A DNA stretch of 64,000 nt from a bacterium (GTDB lineage Bacteria; Vulcanimicrobiota; Vulcanimicrobiia; Vulcanimicrobiales; Vulcanimicrobiaceae), in contig JAJZED010000001.1 of the NCBI GenBank assembly GCA_021805775.1, forward strand, positions 216,992 through 280,991. Reading direction: 5' to 3'. This document shows, piece after piece, positions 1 to 8,837 of the stretch. Positions within the stretch are counted from its first letter, which is position 1. Every line of letters begins with the position of its first letter. The notes beneath the pieces were generated by a model that saw only the letters and a program-made list of their open reading frames with translations, searched no databases and was not told the DNA's origin. The translations under genes and the position numbers were made by a program.

Positions 1-919
1 ACCCGCTCCGCGCGACGATATGGAGACGCGGTTGCGTCGCAATTTCAACGACGTCACCGTCGTCGTCGGTCATGCCGCCGTTTCGAACCGCATAAAGATG
101 CGTGCCGTCGGCATCGAGCGCGAGCGAAAAAACGCGCATCCCAATCTCGATGCGGGCGACCGGCTTCATCGTTCGTGCGTCGAGTTCGAGCACGCTCCCG
201 TCGTTGACGTTCGCGACGTAGAGGAGGTTGCGTTGAGGATCGATGGCGATGCCCTCGGCGGTCATTCCCGTCTTGGTGATCTGCGGCCGCGCAGAAACGC
301 GCGCAACCGCACCGAGTCCGTCAAAATCGCGTAGGGTGGCAAAAAACGCTCCGCCCGGAGCTGCGACAATCTCATCGCTCGCCGACAGAGGGCGACGGAC
401 GATTCGCCACGGAGCGCGTTCGATGATAGTGAACGCGCTGCCGTCGTTGTCGGTGACGGCGAGGCGAGCGCCGTCGGCGGCGAGATCGCTCGGCGAACCA
501 CCCGTGGCAACGAGCCCCAACATCGAGAGGCTTCGCGCGTCATACAACGCGACGCCGTCGTCGTAGCAAGCGACGGCGATAAGCGTCGCGTTTTTGGGCG
601 GAGCGGGAAGAATCTTTACGGTGCGTGTGGCGAGCGCGTGACCGTCGCTTGCAATGACCTGCGCGCTCCCCGGGCTTAGCAAGGAAAGATAGCGTGAATC
701 GGTGCCTGCCGAAGAGATGCGCGCGGGGCCGACGACCGACCACGTGGCGCTTGGCGCGAGGCCGACGGCGGTTAGCGCGATGCGGCTTCCGACGAAGTAC
801 GGCAGCGGAGCGAACGAAATTTTTGCCGGAACGAAGTTGCCCGCTCGCGGTAACCAAATCGCACCGAGCAGTGCAACTGCGGCGGCGCACGCATAGAGCG
901 AGGTGCGTAACGGCTTCAT
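1..919 (-). CDS. Secreted or anchored beta-propeller (YncE/YVTN-like) protein, C-terminus cut by window edge
   Basis: Open reading frame of at least 306 codons on the minus strand with no stop before the window edge. The start codon ATG (917-919) overlaps the stop of the upstream nitrilase gene as ATGA, so the two are probably translationally coupled. The N-terminus (MKPLRTSLYACAAAVALLGA) looks like a signal peptide or membrane anchor. Downstream are blade-like segments such as TAEGIAIDPQRNLLYVANV and ARIEIGMRVFSLALDADGTH, typical of YVTN/YncE seven-bladed propellers. The exact role is unknown; such proteins bind or scaffold rather than show one fixed activity. Fold assignment is fairly sure, function is not. 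Confidence 0.7.
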   Translation of the reverse strand, partial: MKPLRTSLYACAAAVALLGAIWLPRAGNFVPAKISFAPLPYFVGSRIALTAVGLAPSATWSVVGPARISSAGTDSRYLSLLSPGSAQVIASDGHALATRTVKILPAPPKNATLIAVACYDDGVALYDARSLSMLGLVATGGSPSDLAADGARLAVTDNDGSAFTIIERAPWRIVRRPLSASDEIVAAPGGAFFATLRDFDGLGAVARVSARPQITKTGMTAEGIAIDPQRNLLYVANVNDGSVLELDARTMKPVARIEIGMRVFSLALDADGTHLYAVRNGGMTDDDGDVVEIATQPRLHIVARSG

Positions 920-2175
920 ACGGAGCATTTGTGGCGGAGCATTTCTACGCGGGCGAGGGTGGCGAGAGCGTCGCTGCTCGGCGCGAGTTCGCCGATTTCG
1001 GTCCGAGCGATATCGATAGCGAACGAAACGACCGGCTGCTGCGAGCTGCTCGAGGTAAGGATCGTTCCCTCGGGATCGACGGCGAAAATTTCCGCCGAAG
1101 GACGATGCACGACGACGCCGTAGCAGCGCAGTTCGGCACAGCGCGCGCGAGTGAACCGCTCGCACCAACTGCGTTCGAGGTCGCTCTCGCAGCGAAATAC
1201 CCGCATGCCGTGCAAGCGTGCTTCGACGAGTGCAAGCGGCGATGCGAGCGCCGCGTCGTCGATCTCCCACGCATCGGCGATGCTATCGAGGGCGTCGAGA
1301 AAGCGGCGCGCAGGCTCGGTCACCGATGCGGCGTCATACGCAACGGCGACGCGCCGACGAGCGGGCATTGCGGCGCTCGGCGCGCCTCCGGGAAGGGCGA
1401 GCGCGCGCGGGCGTATGAAAGCGTTTGGCGCGCCGATCTCGACGGTTGCGAAGATCGTCTCTTCGGTGCGCTCGGAGGCCCGAGCGAGGATGGAACCGTC
1501 CGCGGCGAGGATCGCGCTCTTTCCGCAGTAGCGAGCGATGTCGGCTTCGCCGCCCGCCTTGTTGGCGGCGACGAACGGCACGCGGTTCTCACGGGCGCGG
1601 ACGAAGGCGAGCAAGTCAGCCTGAAGATTCTCCAACGCAGAGGGGTCGCGCCCGCTCGTTACCCAGGCGGTCGGCATGGCAAGAATTTGCGCGCCGCGGT
1701 CGACGAGGCTCGCGGCGATCGTCGGGATGCGGCCATCGGCACAGACCAACGCGCCGATCTTTCCCAGCGACGAATCGATGGGTTCGATTCGTTCTCCGGG
1801 GGTGAACCAACGGCGGTCGAAGTGCCAGAGAAAGATCTTGTCGGCGTAGCCGGCACGGCTGCCGTCGCGGTCGATCAGGAGTGCTGCATTAAATCTGCGC
1901 TCGGCTTCAACGCGTACGAAACCCACGAGGATCGCGCTACCGAAGCGTCGTGCCAGGGCCGCGAGCTCCTCGAGCGCGCCATCGATCTCCGACGGTTCGA
2001 CCGGGCTCTCGCCGAGAATGTAACCGGGGATCGTCGCCTCCGGCAGAACGAGCAGGTCCGGCTTCTCCGCCAGCGAGCGCTCGACGGCATGGCGAATGGC
2101 CGGCCAGCGTTCGGGAAAAGCGGAGCGGTCGTGTGCTTGCAACTGGAGTGCGGCGACCCGCAATTGGGAACTCAT
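916..2175 (-). CDS. Carbon-nitrogen hydrolase (nitrilase superfamily) with C-terminal extension
   Basis: 419 aa. The Glu-Lys-Cys catalytic triad of the nitrilase superfamily is visible: E46 in VLPEATIPGY, K113 in YADKIFLW and C145 in GALVCADGR. The hydrolase domain takes about residues 5-270. The remaining ~150 residues form an extension I do not recognise; they are rich in Ala and Arg and contain a second small-domain-like region (AEIFAVDPEGTILTSS). The family hydrolyses amides or nitriles (amidases, carbamoylputrescine amidase, N-acyltransferases); the substrate cannot be read from sequence. The gene is coupled by ATGA to the beta-propeller gene downstream. Confidence 0.85.
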   Translation of the reverse strand: MSSQLRVAALQLQAHDRSAFPERWPAIRHAVERSLAEKPDLLVLPEATIPGYILGESPVEPSEIDGALEELAALARRFGSAILVGFVRVEAERRFNAALLIDRDGSRAGYADKIFLWHFDRRWFTPGERIEPIDSSLGKIGALVCADGRIPTIAASLVDRGAQILAMPTAWVTSGRDPSALENLQADLLAFVRARENRVPFVAANKAGGEADIARYCGKSAILAADGSILARASERTEETIFATVEIGAPNAFIRPRALALPGGAPSAAMPARRRVAVAYDAASVTEPARRFLDALDSIADAWEIDDAALASPLALVEARLHGMRVFRCESDLERSWCERFTRARCAELRCYGVVVHRPSAEIFAVDPEGTILTSSSSQQPVVSFAIDIARTEIGELAPSSDALATLARVEMLRHKCSV

Positions 2176-2279
2176 CGTGCAAGGGTTCGACGCCCTCTCA
2201 TCGCTAACCTCAAGGATGCAACGCGCTGCAACGTCTGCGGCGCGCTATCTCCCTCGACGACATGGAGACAAGGAGTACC

Positions 2280-2912
2280 GTGAAAATCTCTTTCCTAACC
2301 GGTGGCATCGTGCTCGCAAGCGCGGTCGCCCTTCTCGGCAGCGCAACCGCGCGGGCTGCCGAACATCCCTGCGCGAACAAACCGAGCAAATGGCAACGAA
2401 CGGAGTGCCGTGAAATGGTTCGTTCTGCGCCCGGGGACCAATACTTCGGGCGTCTGAAGTTGAGCTACCTCGGCATTAATAACACGTTCCACGACGACGC
2501 CATTCGTGCCGGCGCGTACACGACGAACTCGGGGCTTATCTCGTCGGTGAATTTCGCCGATGAAGCCTTGCGCGATTGGGCGCATCGTTATCCCGGCGAT
2601 CCGCAACTCGCGCGCAGCTACTTTCTTGCGATTCAGGCGATGAGCAAGCTTTATGTGAAGCCGGAGCAGGATCGCGCTTACCATTACATGCTGGTGCTGG
2701 TGAAGAAGTTTCCCCACACCTATTTCGGCAAAGTGATGAAGAAGAGCTTAGCGCGCGGCTTCACCGAACATTGGTATGCACCGGCTCAGCCGTGCGGAAG
2801 CACCGGAGTCGTTTCGCCGGTCGCAACGCCATCCGACCCAAATCTCCACGTCGATGTCCTCGCATCGCCCTGCATTCCGGCCGCCGTGCCGTCGAGCTCG
2901 CCGGCACCGTAG
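2280..2912 (+). CDS. Secreted hypothetical protein
   Basis: 210 aa from a GTG start. I chose GTG 2280 over the in-frame ATG 2262 because AAGGAG (2270-2275) lies 4 nt before it and the protein then begins with a clean signal peptide (MKISFLTGGIVLASAVALLGSATARA). The mature part has two Cys near its N-terminus (HPCANK, TECREM), a helical middle that resembles a TPR-like repeat (DEALRDWAHRYPGDPQLARS, then EQDRAYHYMLVLVKKFPHTYFGK), and a Ser/Pro-rich tail. No family recognised. It is a single gene followed by a strong bidirectional terminator. Confidence 0.7.
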   Translation: MKISFLTGGIVLASAVALLGSATARAAEHPCANKPSKWQRTECREMVRSAPGDQYFGRLKLSYLGINNTFHDDAIRAGAYTTNSGLISSVNFADEALRDWAHRYPGDPQLARSYFLAIQAMSKLYVKPEQDRAYHYMLVLVKKFPHTYFGKVMKKSLARGFTEHWYAPAQPCGSTGVVSPVATPSDPNLHVDVLASPCIPAAVPSSSPAP

Positions 2913-2935
2913 CGAACGTAAAAAACGCGGCGGAA

Positions 2936-2980
2936 TAAAAAGAGTGCGCCCCCGTCTTTCGACGGGGGCGCACTCTTTCG
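2936..2980. terminator. Bidirectional rho-independent terminator
   Basis: Perfect 16-bp inverted repeat: AGAGTGCGCCCCCGTC (2941-2956) and its complement (2961-2976) around a TTTC loop. It is flanked by an A run on the left and Ts on the right. It sits between the convergent genes ending at 2912 (+) and 3000 (-) and so can serve both. Confidence 0.9.
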
Positions 2981-2999
2981 TTCGTTTGCGACGAGTCGC

Positions 3000-4370
3000 T
3001 TAGAACTTGATACCGAGGCCGAGATACGGGCCGTACTCAGCGAAGCCCGTAGGCGCGTTGAGTTTCACCGTGCCGCGGTCGCCCTGGACACCGAGATCGA
3101 TGAACAGGGGGCTCTTGAGGAACGAGTAGGTCGCTCCCAACTCGTACCGCAGGATGCTATAGGAAACCGTTCCGCTAACCGACCCATTGTTGTAGTTGGT
3201 CTTCACGGTCGGGTAATCCCAGAGGCTGCCATAGATCGAGAACTGCTTGTTCAGGCTGGGGAGCTTCTCGATGCCGAAACCGACGCCGTTGAAGCGGCCG
3301 TAGCCGTAGTTGTTCGTACGAACCATGTAGCCGATACCGACGTAGATGCGTGGGTTCGCCACGCGGAGGCCGAGGCGAGCATCGGCAGTGTAGTCACTGG
3401 CGGTGAACGCAGGCACGAAGTAGGAACCGGTGCCGCCGATACCCGTGACGCAGCCGACATCGCCGGCGACGCCGAGGTTGCCGCAGCTGTTGTTTGCCGG
3501 GGTGTAGGCGGCAGGCGTGTTGACGCCCTGGTTATGCCGATAGTTGAACTGCCGGTAATCGCCTTCAATCATCCAGGGAAGGTTGAAGAGATTGAACTCG
3601 GCGGCGCCACGAATCGCATACGAGAACGGACTGCTCGTGCCGGTGTTACCCGGGCTGAACTCGTTGTAAATCTTCGGTGAGACGATGTAGTCGCCGACGA
3701 TGAAACGATCCTGGTACGGTGCAACGACCGGAGCCGGGGTCGGGGTCGGCGGAGGCGTCGCCGGAGCGGCCGTCGGCGGTGCCGGCGACGCGGTCGGCGG
3801 TGCCGGCGGCGGGGTCGGCGGAATGTACCGCACGACGACGACGCGCTTTTCGGGAACCCACTGAACGTACGCGTTCATCGTCTCCGAGATCACGCGGATC
3901 GGCACGAGGACCGAGCCCTTGTAGATCATCGGGGGGACGTCGAGCGTACGCTCTTCACCGTTGATCATCGCCGTCTTCTTGCCGACGGTGAGTTTGATCT
4001 CGGCGCCGGGCTTGCTGACGGTGACTTGTTTGGTGCGGGCGTTATAGCTTACCGTCGCACCCATTTGTTCGAACATCGAACGCAGGGGGATCAGGACGGT
4101 GCCGCCACGCACGAGTGCCGAAAGAACGCGGCCCTTCTTCAGAAGATCCGGTTTCGAGTACACGTGGTGGTCGTTATAAAGAATCGGGACCTGCCCCGAC
4201 GGCGGAGAACCGAAGTTCGCCGGCGGAGCCGCATTGGTCGAGCTCATATCCGCTACGATCGCTTTGTTGCCGATGTTTCCATGCGACGCGCCGGAGGGAG
4301 CTGCGACCGCATTGAGCCCACAGAACGCTGCAATCAGCGTTGCTAGGACTCCGGTGCTCAGTCGCTTCAA
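3000..4370 (-). CDS. Stalk-domain (copper amine oxidase N-like) plus outer-membrane beta-barrel protein
   Basis: 456 aa from a TTG start (4368-4370), preceded by GAGGAGGA. Signal peptide MKRLSTGVLATLIAAFCGLNAVA. Residues ~60-180 match a copper-amine-oxidase-N-like stalk domain: two repeats with the pattern GTVLIPLRSMFEQMGA..V and GSVLVPIRVISETMNA..W. A Pro/Thr/Ala linker follows (about 181-215). The remaining ~240 residues are rich in aromatic/Gly alternation and end YLGLGIKF; a terminal Phe is the usual outer-membrane barrel signal. I infer a surface protein that attaches a periplasmic wall-binding stalk to a barrel. The domains are clear, the role is not. Confidence 0.75.
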   Translation of the reverse strand: MKRLSTGVLATLIAAFCGLNAVAAPSGASHGNIGNKAIVADMSSTNAAPPANFGSPPSGQVPILYNDHHVYSKPDLLKKGRVLSALVRGGTVLIPLRSMFEQMGATVSYNARTKQVTVSKPGAEIKLTVGKKTAMINGEERTLDVPPMIYKGSVLVPIRVISETMNAYVQWVPEKRVVVVRYIPPTPPPAPPTASPAPPTAAPATPPPTPTPAPVVAPYQDRFIVGDYIVSPKIYNEFSPGNTGTSSPFSYAIRGAAEFNLFNLPWMIEGDYRQFNYRHNQGVNTPAAYTPANNSCGNLGVAGDVGCVTGIGGTGSYFVPAFTASDYTADARLGLRVANPRIYVGIGYMVRTNNYGYGRFNGVGFGIEKLPSLNKQFSIYGSLWDYPTVKTNYNNGSVSGTVSYSILRYELGATYSFLKSPLFIDLGVQGDRGTVKLNAPTGFAEYGPYLGLGIKF

Positions 4371-4545
4371 AGTATCCTCCTCGATAGGTAAGAGAGTCGT
4401 AAAGATGCCTCGGTTTCTTCGTTAAGCGCGGTCTGTTAAACAACGCTAGGAGCCCGTGGCCGGCCTTCGCCGACGACGGGGCCCCCGAAGAACCGTCTCC
4501 CCCCTCTTCGGCTCGAGCGGAGATCACCCTCTTCTGAGGAGGGAT

Positions 4546-4941
4546 TTAGTCGAGTTTTTCGGCAAGTTTTGCTTCGAAGCGCTCCCGGTCGATGATAAAG
4601 CGTTCGTGGGTGCCTTCGGCGACCGCATCGGATTCATCGAAGGCGCGGACGGCGAAACTGACGCGGGGACCGTCGACCAGCGCGACCTCGACCTCGGTTC
4701 GGACAAGAAAGCCTACCGGGACCGGACGCCGATGCTCGAGCTCGATGTGGGTCCCCACCGAGATCTGGTTCTCAAGCAGCGCGCCATCGAGGCAAGCGAT
4801 CGCCGCCCGCTCGACGAGATCGACCAACATCGCGGTCGAGAGGACCTCGACCCCGGAATTACCGGCCTTGTGCGCGGTCATCCATTCCTCGACGCGGCAT
4901 TGGAAGCTGTGGGATCGACCGAGGAGGATGTTTTTGGACAT
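4546..4941 (-). CDS. Hotdog-fold thioesterase, FlK-like
   Basis: 131 aa from ATG 4941. A longer frame exists upstream (to 5055), but its extra 38 residues would run through the divergent promoter region, and family proteins begin near MSKNILLGRSHSF. Features of the fluoroacetyl-CoA-thioesterase-like family are visible: GVEVLSTAMLVDLVERAA (helix of the hotdog), SVGTHIELEHRRPVPVG and the C-terminal EGTHERFIIDRERFEAKL. Expected to hydrolyse an acyl-CoA; the physiological substrate is unknown. The gene is divergent from the efflux adaptor gene, with 124 bp between the starts. Confidence 0.8.
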   Translation of the reverse strand: MSKNILLGRSHSFQCRVEEWMTAHKAGNSGVEVLSTAMLVDLVERAAIACLDGALLENQISVGTHIELEHRRPVPVGFLVRTEVEVALVDGPRVSFAVRAFDESDAVAEGTHERFIIDRERFEAKLAEKLD

Positions 4942-5065
4942 AGCGCGGGTTCCGGTAGTTAGTGCCCCGCGCAAAATCCCCCGCTTGCCGATAAGCCATG
5001 AATCAATTCTCAGGTTTGTGGTGTATATGGGGAAAGACGACCTCATTGTCTTCAATAGGAGAGCT

Positions 5066-6292
5066 ATGCCCGGCCCAATCCGTATGACGATCTCGGCGGC
5101 TACGATCGCCGTCCTCCTCGCTGGTTGCGGGGCGAAGGGTGCTCGCGCACCGATACCGCTCGACGTCGAGGCAACTCCGGTAACGGTGGGGCGGATCGCG
5201 ACCTACCTCTCCCTCGACGGGCAGGTCGCCCCCTACGAAAACTCGACCCTCTCGTTTCAGCAATCGGGCCCCGTCTCGGCGGTCTACGTTAACGTCGGCG
5301 ACCGCGTCACGAAGGGCGAGATTCTCGCGCGCATCGATCCCTCGACGCTCGATGCACAACTGCGGGCCGCCGAAGCGACGGCGCTGCAATCGCAGGCGAG
5401 CGCTCGCGGCCAACAGATCGATCTTCCGGCCCGTAACCAAGCCAATGATGCCGCGCTCTCGAGCGCGAAAGCGGCGTTAGCGAACGCGCAGCTCGTCTTC
5501 AACCAAGACATGCAGCTATTCAACCAGAAGTATCTCTCGCAGCAAGCACTCGAGTCGGCGCGCGCCGCGCTCGCCGCCGCACAGGGCAACTACAATACGG
5601 CGCTTGCAAACGCGCAAGCGAATCCCTCGAATGCCGAATCGGTGAAAGCCGCGCAGGCGGCCGCGCAGGCTGCGGCGGCACAGGCGAATCTCATCCGCAC
5701 GCAGATCGGGCAGACCGCGCTTTACGCGCCGTTCGACGGCGTGGTGACCGCTCGCATGATGGATCCCGGCACGATGGCTTCGCCGGCCGCACCGGCCCTG
5801 CAGGTCTCGCGCGTCGATATCGTCTGGGTCAATATCAATATTCCCGACGGCGATCTCGCCTATACTCACACCGGTACGCCGTTGACGTTTACCACGGGCT
5901 CGCTTCCGGGGCGCGTCTTCCACGCGCGTCTCAACGCCGTGAATGCGGTGCCGACGAATGGGACGCTCTCCTATCTCGCGCGCGTCAAAATGCAGAATCC
6001 CGGCGAAGTTTTGCGCGGCGGAATGTTGGTAACCGCAAAAATGGCGAAACAAACTGCGAATAATGCGTTTATTGTACCGCGTGCCGCAGTTGCAAGCGTA
6101 CAGAACGGCGATGCAGTGTTCATCGTCGTCGGAAACAAGGCGAAACAAGTTCCGGTTAAAGTCGGCCTTCAGACCGATACCGAGTCGCAGATTCTCTCGG
6201 GGCTCTCCGCCGGAGAGCGCGTGATTACGACGCGCCCCGATTCGCTGCGCGACGGAAGCCCGGTACGCGTCGTCTCGGGCGGTGCCCAGTGA
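5066..6292 (+). CDS. Efflux periplasmic adaptor (membrane fusion protein), lipoprotein
   Basis: 408 aa from ATG 5066, with AGGAGAG just upstream. The N-terminus ends in a lipobox (VLLAGC, Cys21), so it is predicted to be lipid-anchored. Order: beta-barrel/lipoyl half (PVSAVYVNVGDRVTKGEILARIDPS), an Ala-rich coiled-coil hairpin (~95-200), the second lipoyl half (LYAPFDGVVTARMMDPGTM) and the membrane-proximal domain. This is the AcrA/MdtA class linking an inner-membrane pump to a TolC channel. The next gene is that TolC homologue (GTGA overlap). No inner-membrane pump gene is adjacent, so the partner must lie elsewhere. Confidence 0.9.
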   Translation: MPGPIRMTISAATIAVLLAGCGAKGARAPIPLDVEATPVTVGRIATYLSLDGQVAPYENSTLSFQQSGPVSAVYVNVGDRVTKGEILARIDPSTLDAQLRAAEATALQSQASARGQQIDLPARNQANDAALSSAKAALANAQLVFNQDMQLFNQKYLSQQALESARAALAAAQGNYNTALANAQANPSNAESVKAAQAAAQAAAAQANLIRTQIGQTALYAPFDGVVTARMMDPGTMASPAAPALQVSRVDIVWVNINIPDGDLAYTHTGTPLTFTTGSLPGRVFHARLNAVNAVPTNGTLSYLARVKMQNPGEVLRGGMLVTAKMAKQTANNAFIVPRAAVASVQNGDAVFIVVGNKAKQVPVKVGLQTDTESQILSGLSAGERVITTRPDSLRDGSPVRVVSGGAQ

Positions 6293-7671
6293 CGCGGCAC
6301 GCGGCGCGCCTCGCTGCAGCCGTTCTCTGCAGTGCGTTGTTGCGCGCGATCGTGCCGCAGAGCGTCGATGCGGCGACGCAGGGACTGATTGCACCGCGCG
6401 TCGCGCTCCCCGGCGTACCCACGAAAGTAACGCTCGTGCAAGCGGTGGCGATAGCGGTCGCGCAATCGCCGACGCTCGCGCAGGCGCGCGCGACCTACGC
6501 GCAGGCGCTCGCAAAATATGACGTTGCAAAAAGTGCCGTCTTCCCATCGGTATCCGGAAGCGCGGCGGCGACGCGCAGCTATTCTTCAGGCACGATCGGT
6601 GGCGTCGGCACCGGCCTCGGCACGCCCAACGGAATCTACAACAGCGTCAACTATGGGCTCAAACTCAGCGAACTCATCTACGACGGCGGGCGCGTTATCG
6701 CCGGTATTCACGTCGCCAAGTCGGGAGAGGTCGCCGGGCGCGACACGCTGATTCGTTCGTTACAACAACTCGGCTATACCGTGGCGCAAGCATACTACGG
6801 GGTTTTGCTTGCAGATCGCTCGGTAAGCGTCGATCGACAAATTATCAAACAGTACCTCACGCAAGAGCAGCTCGTACGGGCACAGATTCGCGTCGGCGCA
6901 GCAGCGCCGTCCGATCTTTTTTCCGCGCAAGCGCTTACCGCTCAGGCCCGTCTGCAACTCGTCACCGACGAAGGCACGCGCGTCGCCGCGCAGGCGACCT
7001 TTGCAACGACGTTGGGGCTCGATGCGAACGCGCTCATCGAACCGATCGATAATACGGCTGGTTCGCTGACCGCACCGGCGCCGAAATTCCCGGTCCTTTC
7101 CTACGATCGAGCGATTCGGCGCGCGTTATTACTGCGCCCCGATTACCTCGCAGCGCTCAATAATTATCAATCGGCGAAGGAAAACGTCCGTTTCAATCGC
7201 TTGACGAAATTCCCGTCGATCAACGCCAATGCGAGCGACGGCTACCAGAGCGGCCTCAACGGCATTCCGGTTCAGTCGAAATCCTTGGGCGCGACGCTTA
7301 CGGTGCCGATATTCGACCAAGGGCTTACCAATTACAACGTTGCCGTCGCTGCGGCGCAGGCCGACGCGGCGAAGGCCGGAATCACGCTCTCGCGATTGCA
7401 GGTAGAGAGCGACGTGCGCAGTGCGATCGCAAAACTCGCCGCTGCGAAGTCGGCGCTCGACCAGGCGCAGGCAAGTCTGAAAGCGGCGCAAGTTGGATAC
7501 GACGCCGCGAGCGCACAATATAAAGCCGGGGTCGCGAACCTCGTTACGCTCGTAACCGCAGAAGCGACGTTGGCAACGGCGCAGAAAAATGCGGTTTCTT
7601 CGGTCTATTCGCTGCAGACGGCGGAACAAAATTACGAACTTGCACTCGGTGAAAGTGAATACACGAAGTGA
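6289..7671 (+). CDS. TolC-family outer-membrane efflux channel
   Basis: 460 aa from a GTG that overlaps the stop of the adaptor gene. Signal-peptide-like N-terminus, then the duplicated structure of TolC/OEP proteins: Ala- and Gln-rich helices (VAQSPTLAQARATYAQALAK; QAQASLKAAQVGYDAASAQY) alternating with short beta segments (SVNYGLKLSELIYDGGRV; LGATLTVPIFDQG). It forms the outer-membrane duct of a tripartite exporter with the upstream adaptor. Its stop overlaps the GTG start of the next gene, so all three genes are coupled. Confidence 0.9.
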   Translation: MTRHAARLAAAVLCSALLRAIVPQSVDAATQGLIAPRVALPGVPTKVTLVQAVAIAVAQSPTLAQARATYAQALAKYDVAKSAVFPSVSGSAAATRSYSSGTIGGVGTGLGTPNGIYNSVNYGLKLSELIYDGGRVIAGIHVAKSGEVAGRDTLIRSLQQLGYTVAQAYYGVLLADRSVSVDRQIIKQYLTQEQLVRAQIRVGAAAPSDLFSAQALTAQARLQLVTDEGTRVAAQATFATTLGLDANALIEPIDNTAGSLTAPAPKFPVLSYDRAIRRALLLRPDYLAALNNYQSAKENVRFNRLTKFPSINANASDGYQSGLNGIPVQSKSLGATLTVPIFDQGLTNYNVAVAAAQADAAKAGITLSRLQVESDVRSAIAKLAAAKSALDQAQASLKAAQVGYDAASAQYKAGVANLVTLVTAEATLATAQKNAVSSVYSLQTAEQNYELALGESEYTK

Positions 7672-8807
7672 TCGCGATTGCAGACCCGGTAAACGCTGAA
7701 ATTCTTGCCGTTGCGGAGGATCGCTTAGCGGGCTTTCAACGCGATCCGTTCGGAGAGATCGCTCGGCGGAGCGGGGTTCCGTTGCCGGTCGTGCTCGATC
7801 GCATCGTTGCGATGCTTGAGGCAGGTACGATTCGCCGCGTTCGGCAGACGCTGCTCGCAACGAGCCTCGCGCCCGGCGCGCTCGTCGCCTGGCGCGTGCC
7901 GGCGGAGCGCCTTGAGGCGGCGTTCGATTTTATGAGTAAGGAAGACCCGTTCTCGGGGCATATCGTCATTCGTAGTACCGATGGGGACTCGCCCGGAAGC
8001 GCCTATCGCCTCTGGACCACGTTGAAGGTGCCGCAGGGATTTTCGTTGCGAAAGCACGCGGAGTTTCTCGCGACCCGGGTCGGAGCCGAAGCCTTCAAAC
8101 TGATGCCCGCGAAGATGCTTTTTGCCCTTGGTGTCGGGCACGTTCGTCGACGCGGCCTCGAACCCGGCGCGCGCGCCGATGCCCCGGGCGAGATTCAGAG
8201 TACGAATCTCGTGCTGCTCGATGAAGAGGAATGGCGCGTACTTACCACGCTGAAACGCGAGTTTGCGATCGACGAAATCGTTGAAGAGTGTTGGGTCGCG
8301 CGAGCCGCCGAGGCCGGCGTCTCGTTGGAGCGGTTCTTCGCCGTCGCCGAAGAGCTCGAACGCCGCAAGGTGATCGGGCGCTTCTCGACTTTTTTAGAGC
8401 ATGTAAAACCGAACGCCGCCAACGAGCGCGTAACGCGCTATAACGCGCTCTTCCACTGGCGCGTCGCTCCGGGGAGCGAAGTTGCAGCCGGCCGGGAGGT
8501 CGCTCGTCACTACGTTATTACCCACGGGTATTGGCGCGAGGGCGGTCCGGAATTCATGAACGTCAACATCATGGCGGTCGCGCATGGAACCGAGAAGGCG
8601 CTCGTTCTCGAACATAAAGCCGCGATCGACGCCCATCTACGTGAGGCGGGGATTCCGTTCGACTACACCAATGTATTCTGGGGCGGGCGGAGCGAGATCA
8701 AACCGTCGGAGATTGCCCCGGCGGCGTTCGTAGCATTTCATCGCACTCTCGGCAACGATCCGGAAGCGATGCGGGCAGAGGACGGCGAAGCACTCTCCTC
8801 GGCCTAG
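7668..8807 (+). CDS. Lrp/AsnC-like double-domain protein, siroheme-decarboxylase (AhbA/AhbB, NirDLGH) type
   Basis: 379 aa, GTG start overlapping the tolC-like stop. Two Lrp-like units in tandem. Unit 1 has a winged helix (DPFGEIARRSGVPLPVVLDR), then YRLWTTLKVPQGFSLRKHAE. Unit 2 has a winged helix around residues 190-240, then RHYVITHGYWREGGPEFMNVNIMAVAHG. The HxY/NxW-type core followed by a C-terminal alpha/beta part resembles the siroheme decarboxylase subunits that convert siroheme to didecarboxysiroheme; those usually occur as two separate ~150-aa proteins. A fusion of both, or a divergent Lrp regulator, is possible. No other heme genes are nearby. Family fairly likely; reaction uncertain. 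Confidence 0.6.
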   Translation: MIAIADPVNAEILAVAEDRLAGFQRDPFGEIARRSGVPLPVVLDRIVAMLEAGTIRRVRQTLLATSLAPGALVAWRVPAERLEAAFDFMSKEDPFSGHIVIRSTDGDSPGSAYRLWTTLKVPQGFSLRKHAEFLATRVGAEAFKLMPAKMLFALGVGHVRRRGLEPGARADAPGEIQSTNLVLLDEEEWRVLTTLKREFAIDEIVEECWVARAAEAGVSLERFFAVAEELERRKVIGRFSTFLEHVKPNAANERVTRYNALFHWRVAPGSEVAAGREVARHYVITHGYWREGGPEFMNVNIMAVAHGTEKALVLEHKAAIDAHLREAGIPFDYTNVFWGGRSEIKPSEIAPAAFVAFHRTLGNDPEAMRAEDGEALSSA

Positions 8808-8837
8808 TTGCCTTGCTGCCCGGGAGGAGATCTTCTT

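Noticed and set aside
694..2283. Long plus-strand frame of 529 codons
   Set aside because: Fully antisense to the nitrilase with its intact catalytic triad; Arg-rich composition typical of the antisense frames in GC-rich genes.
4944..5055. Extended N-terminus of the thioesterase
   Set aside because: The extra residues are Arg-rich, lie in the divergent promoter region and are absent from the family.
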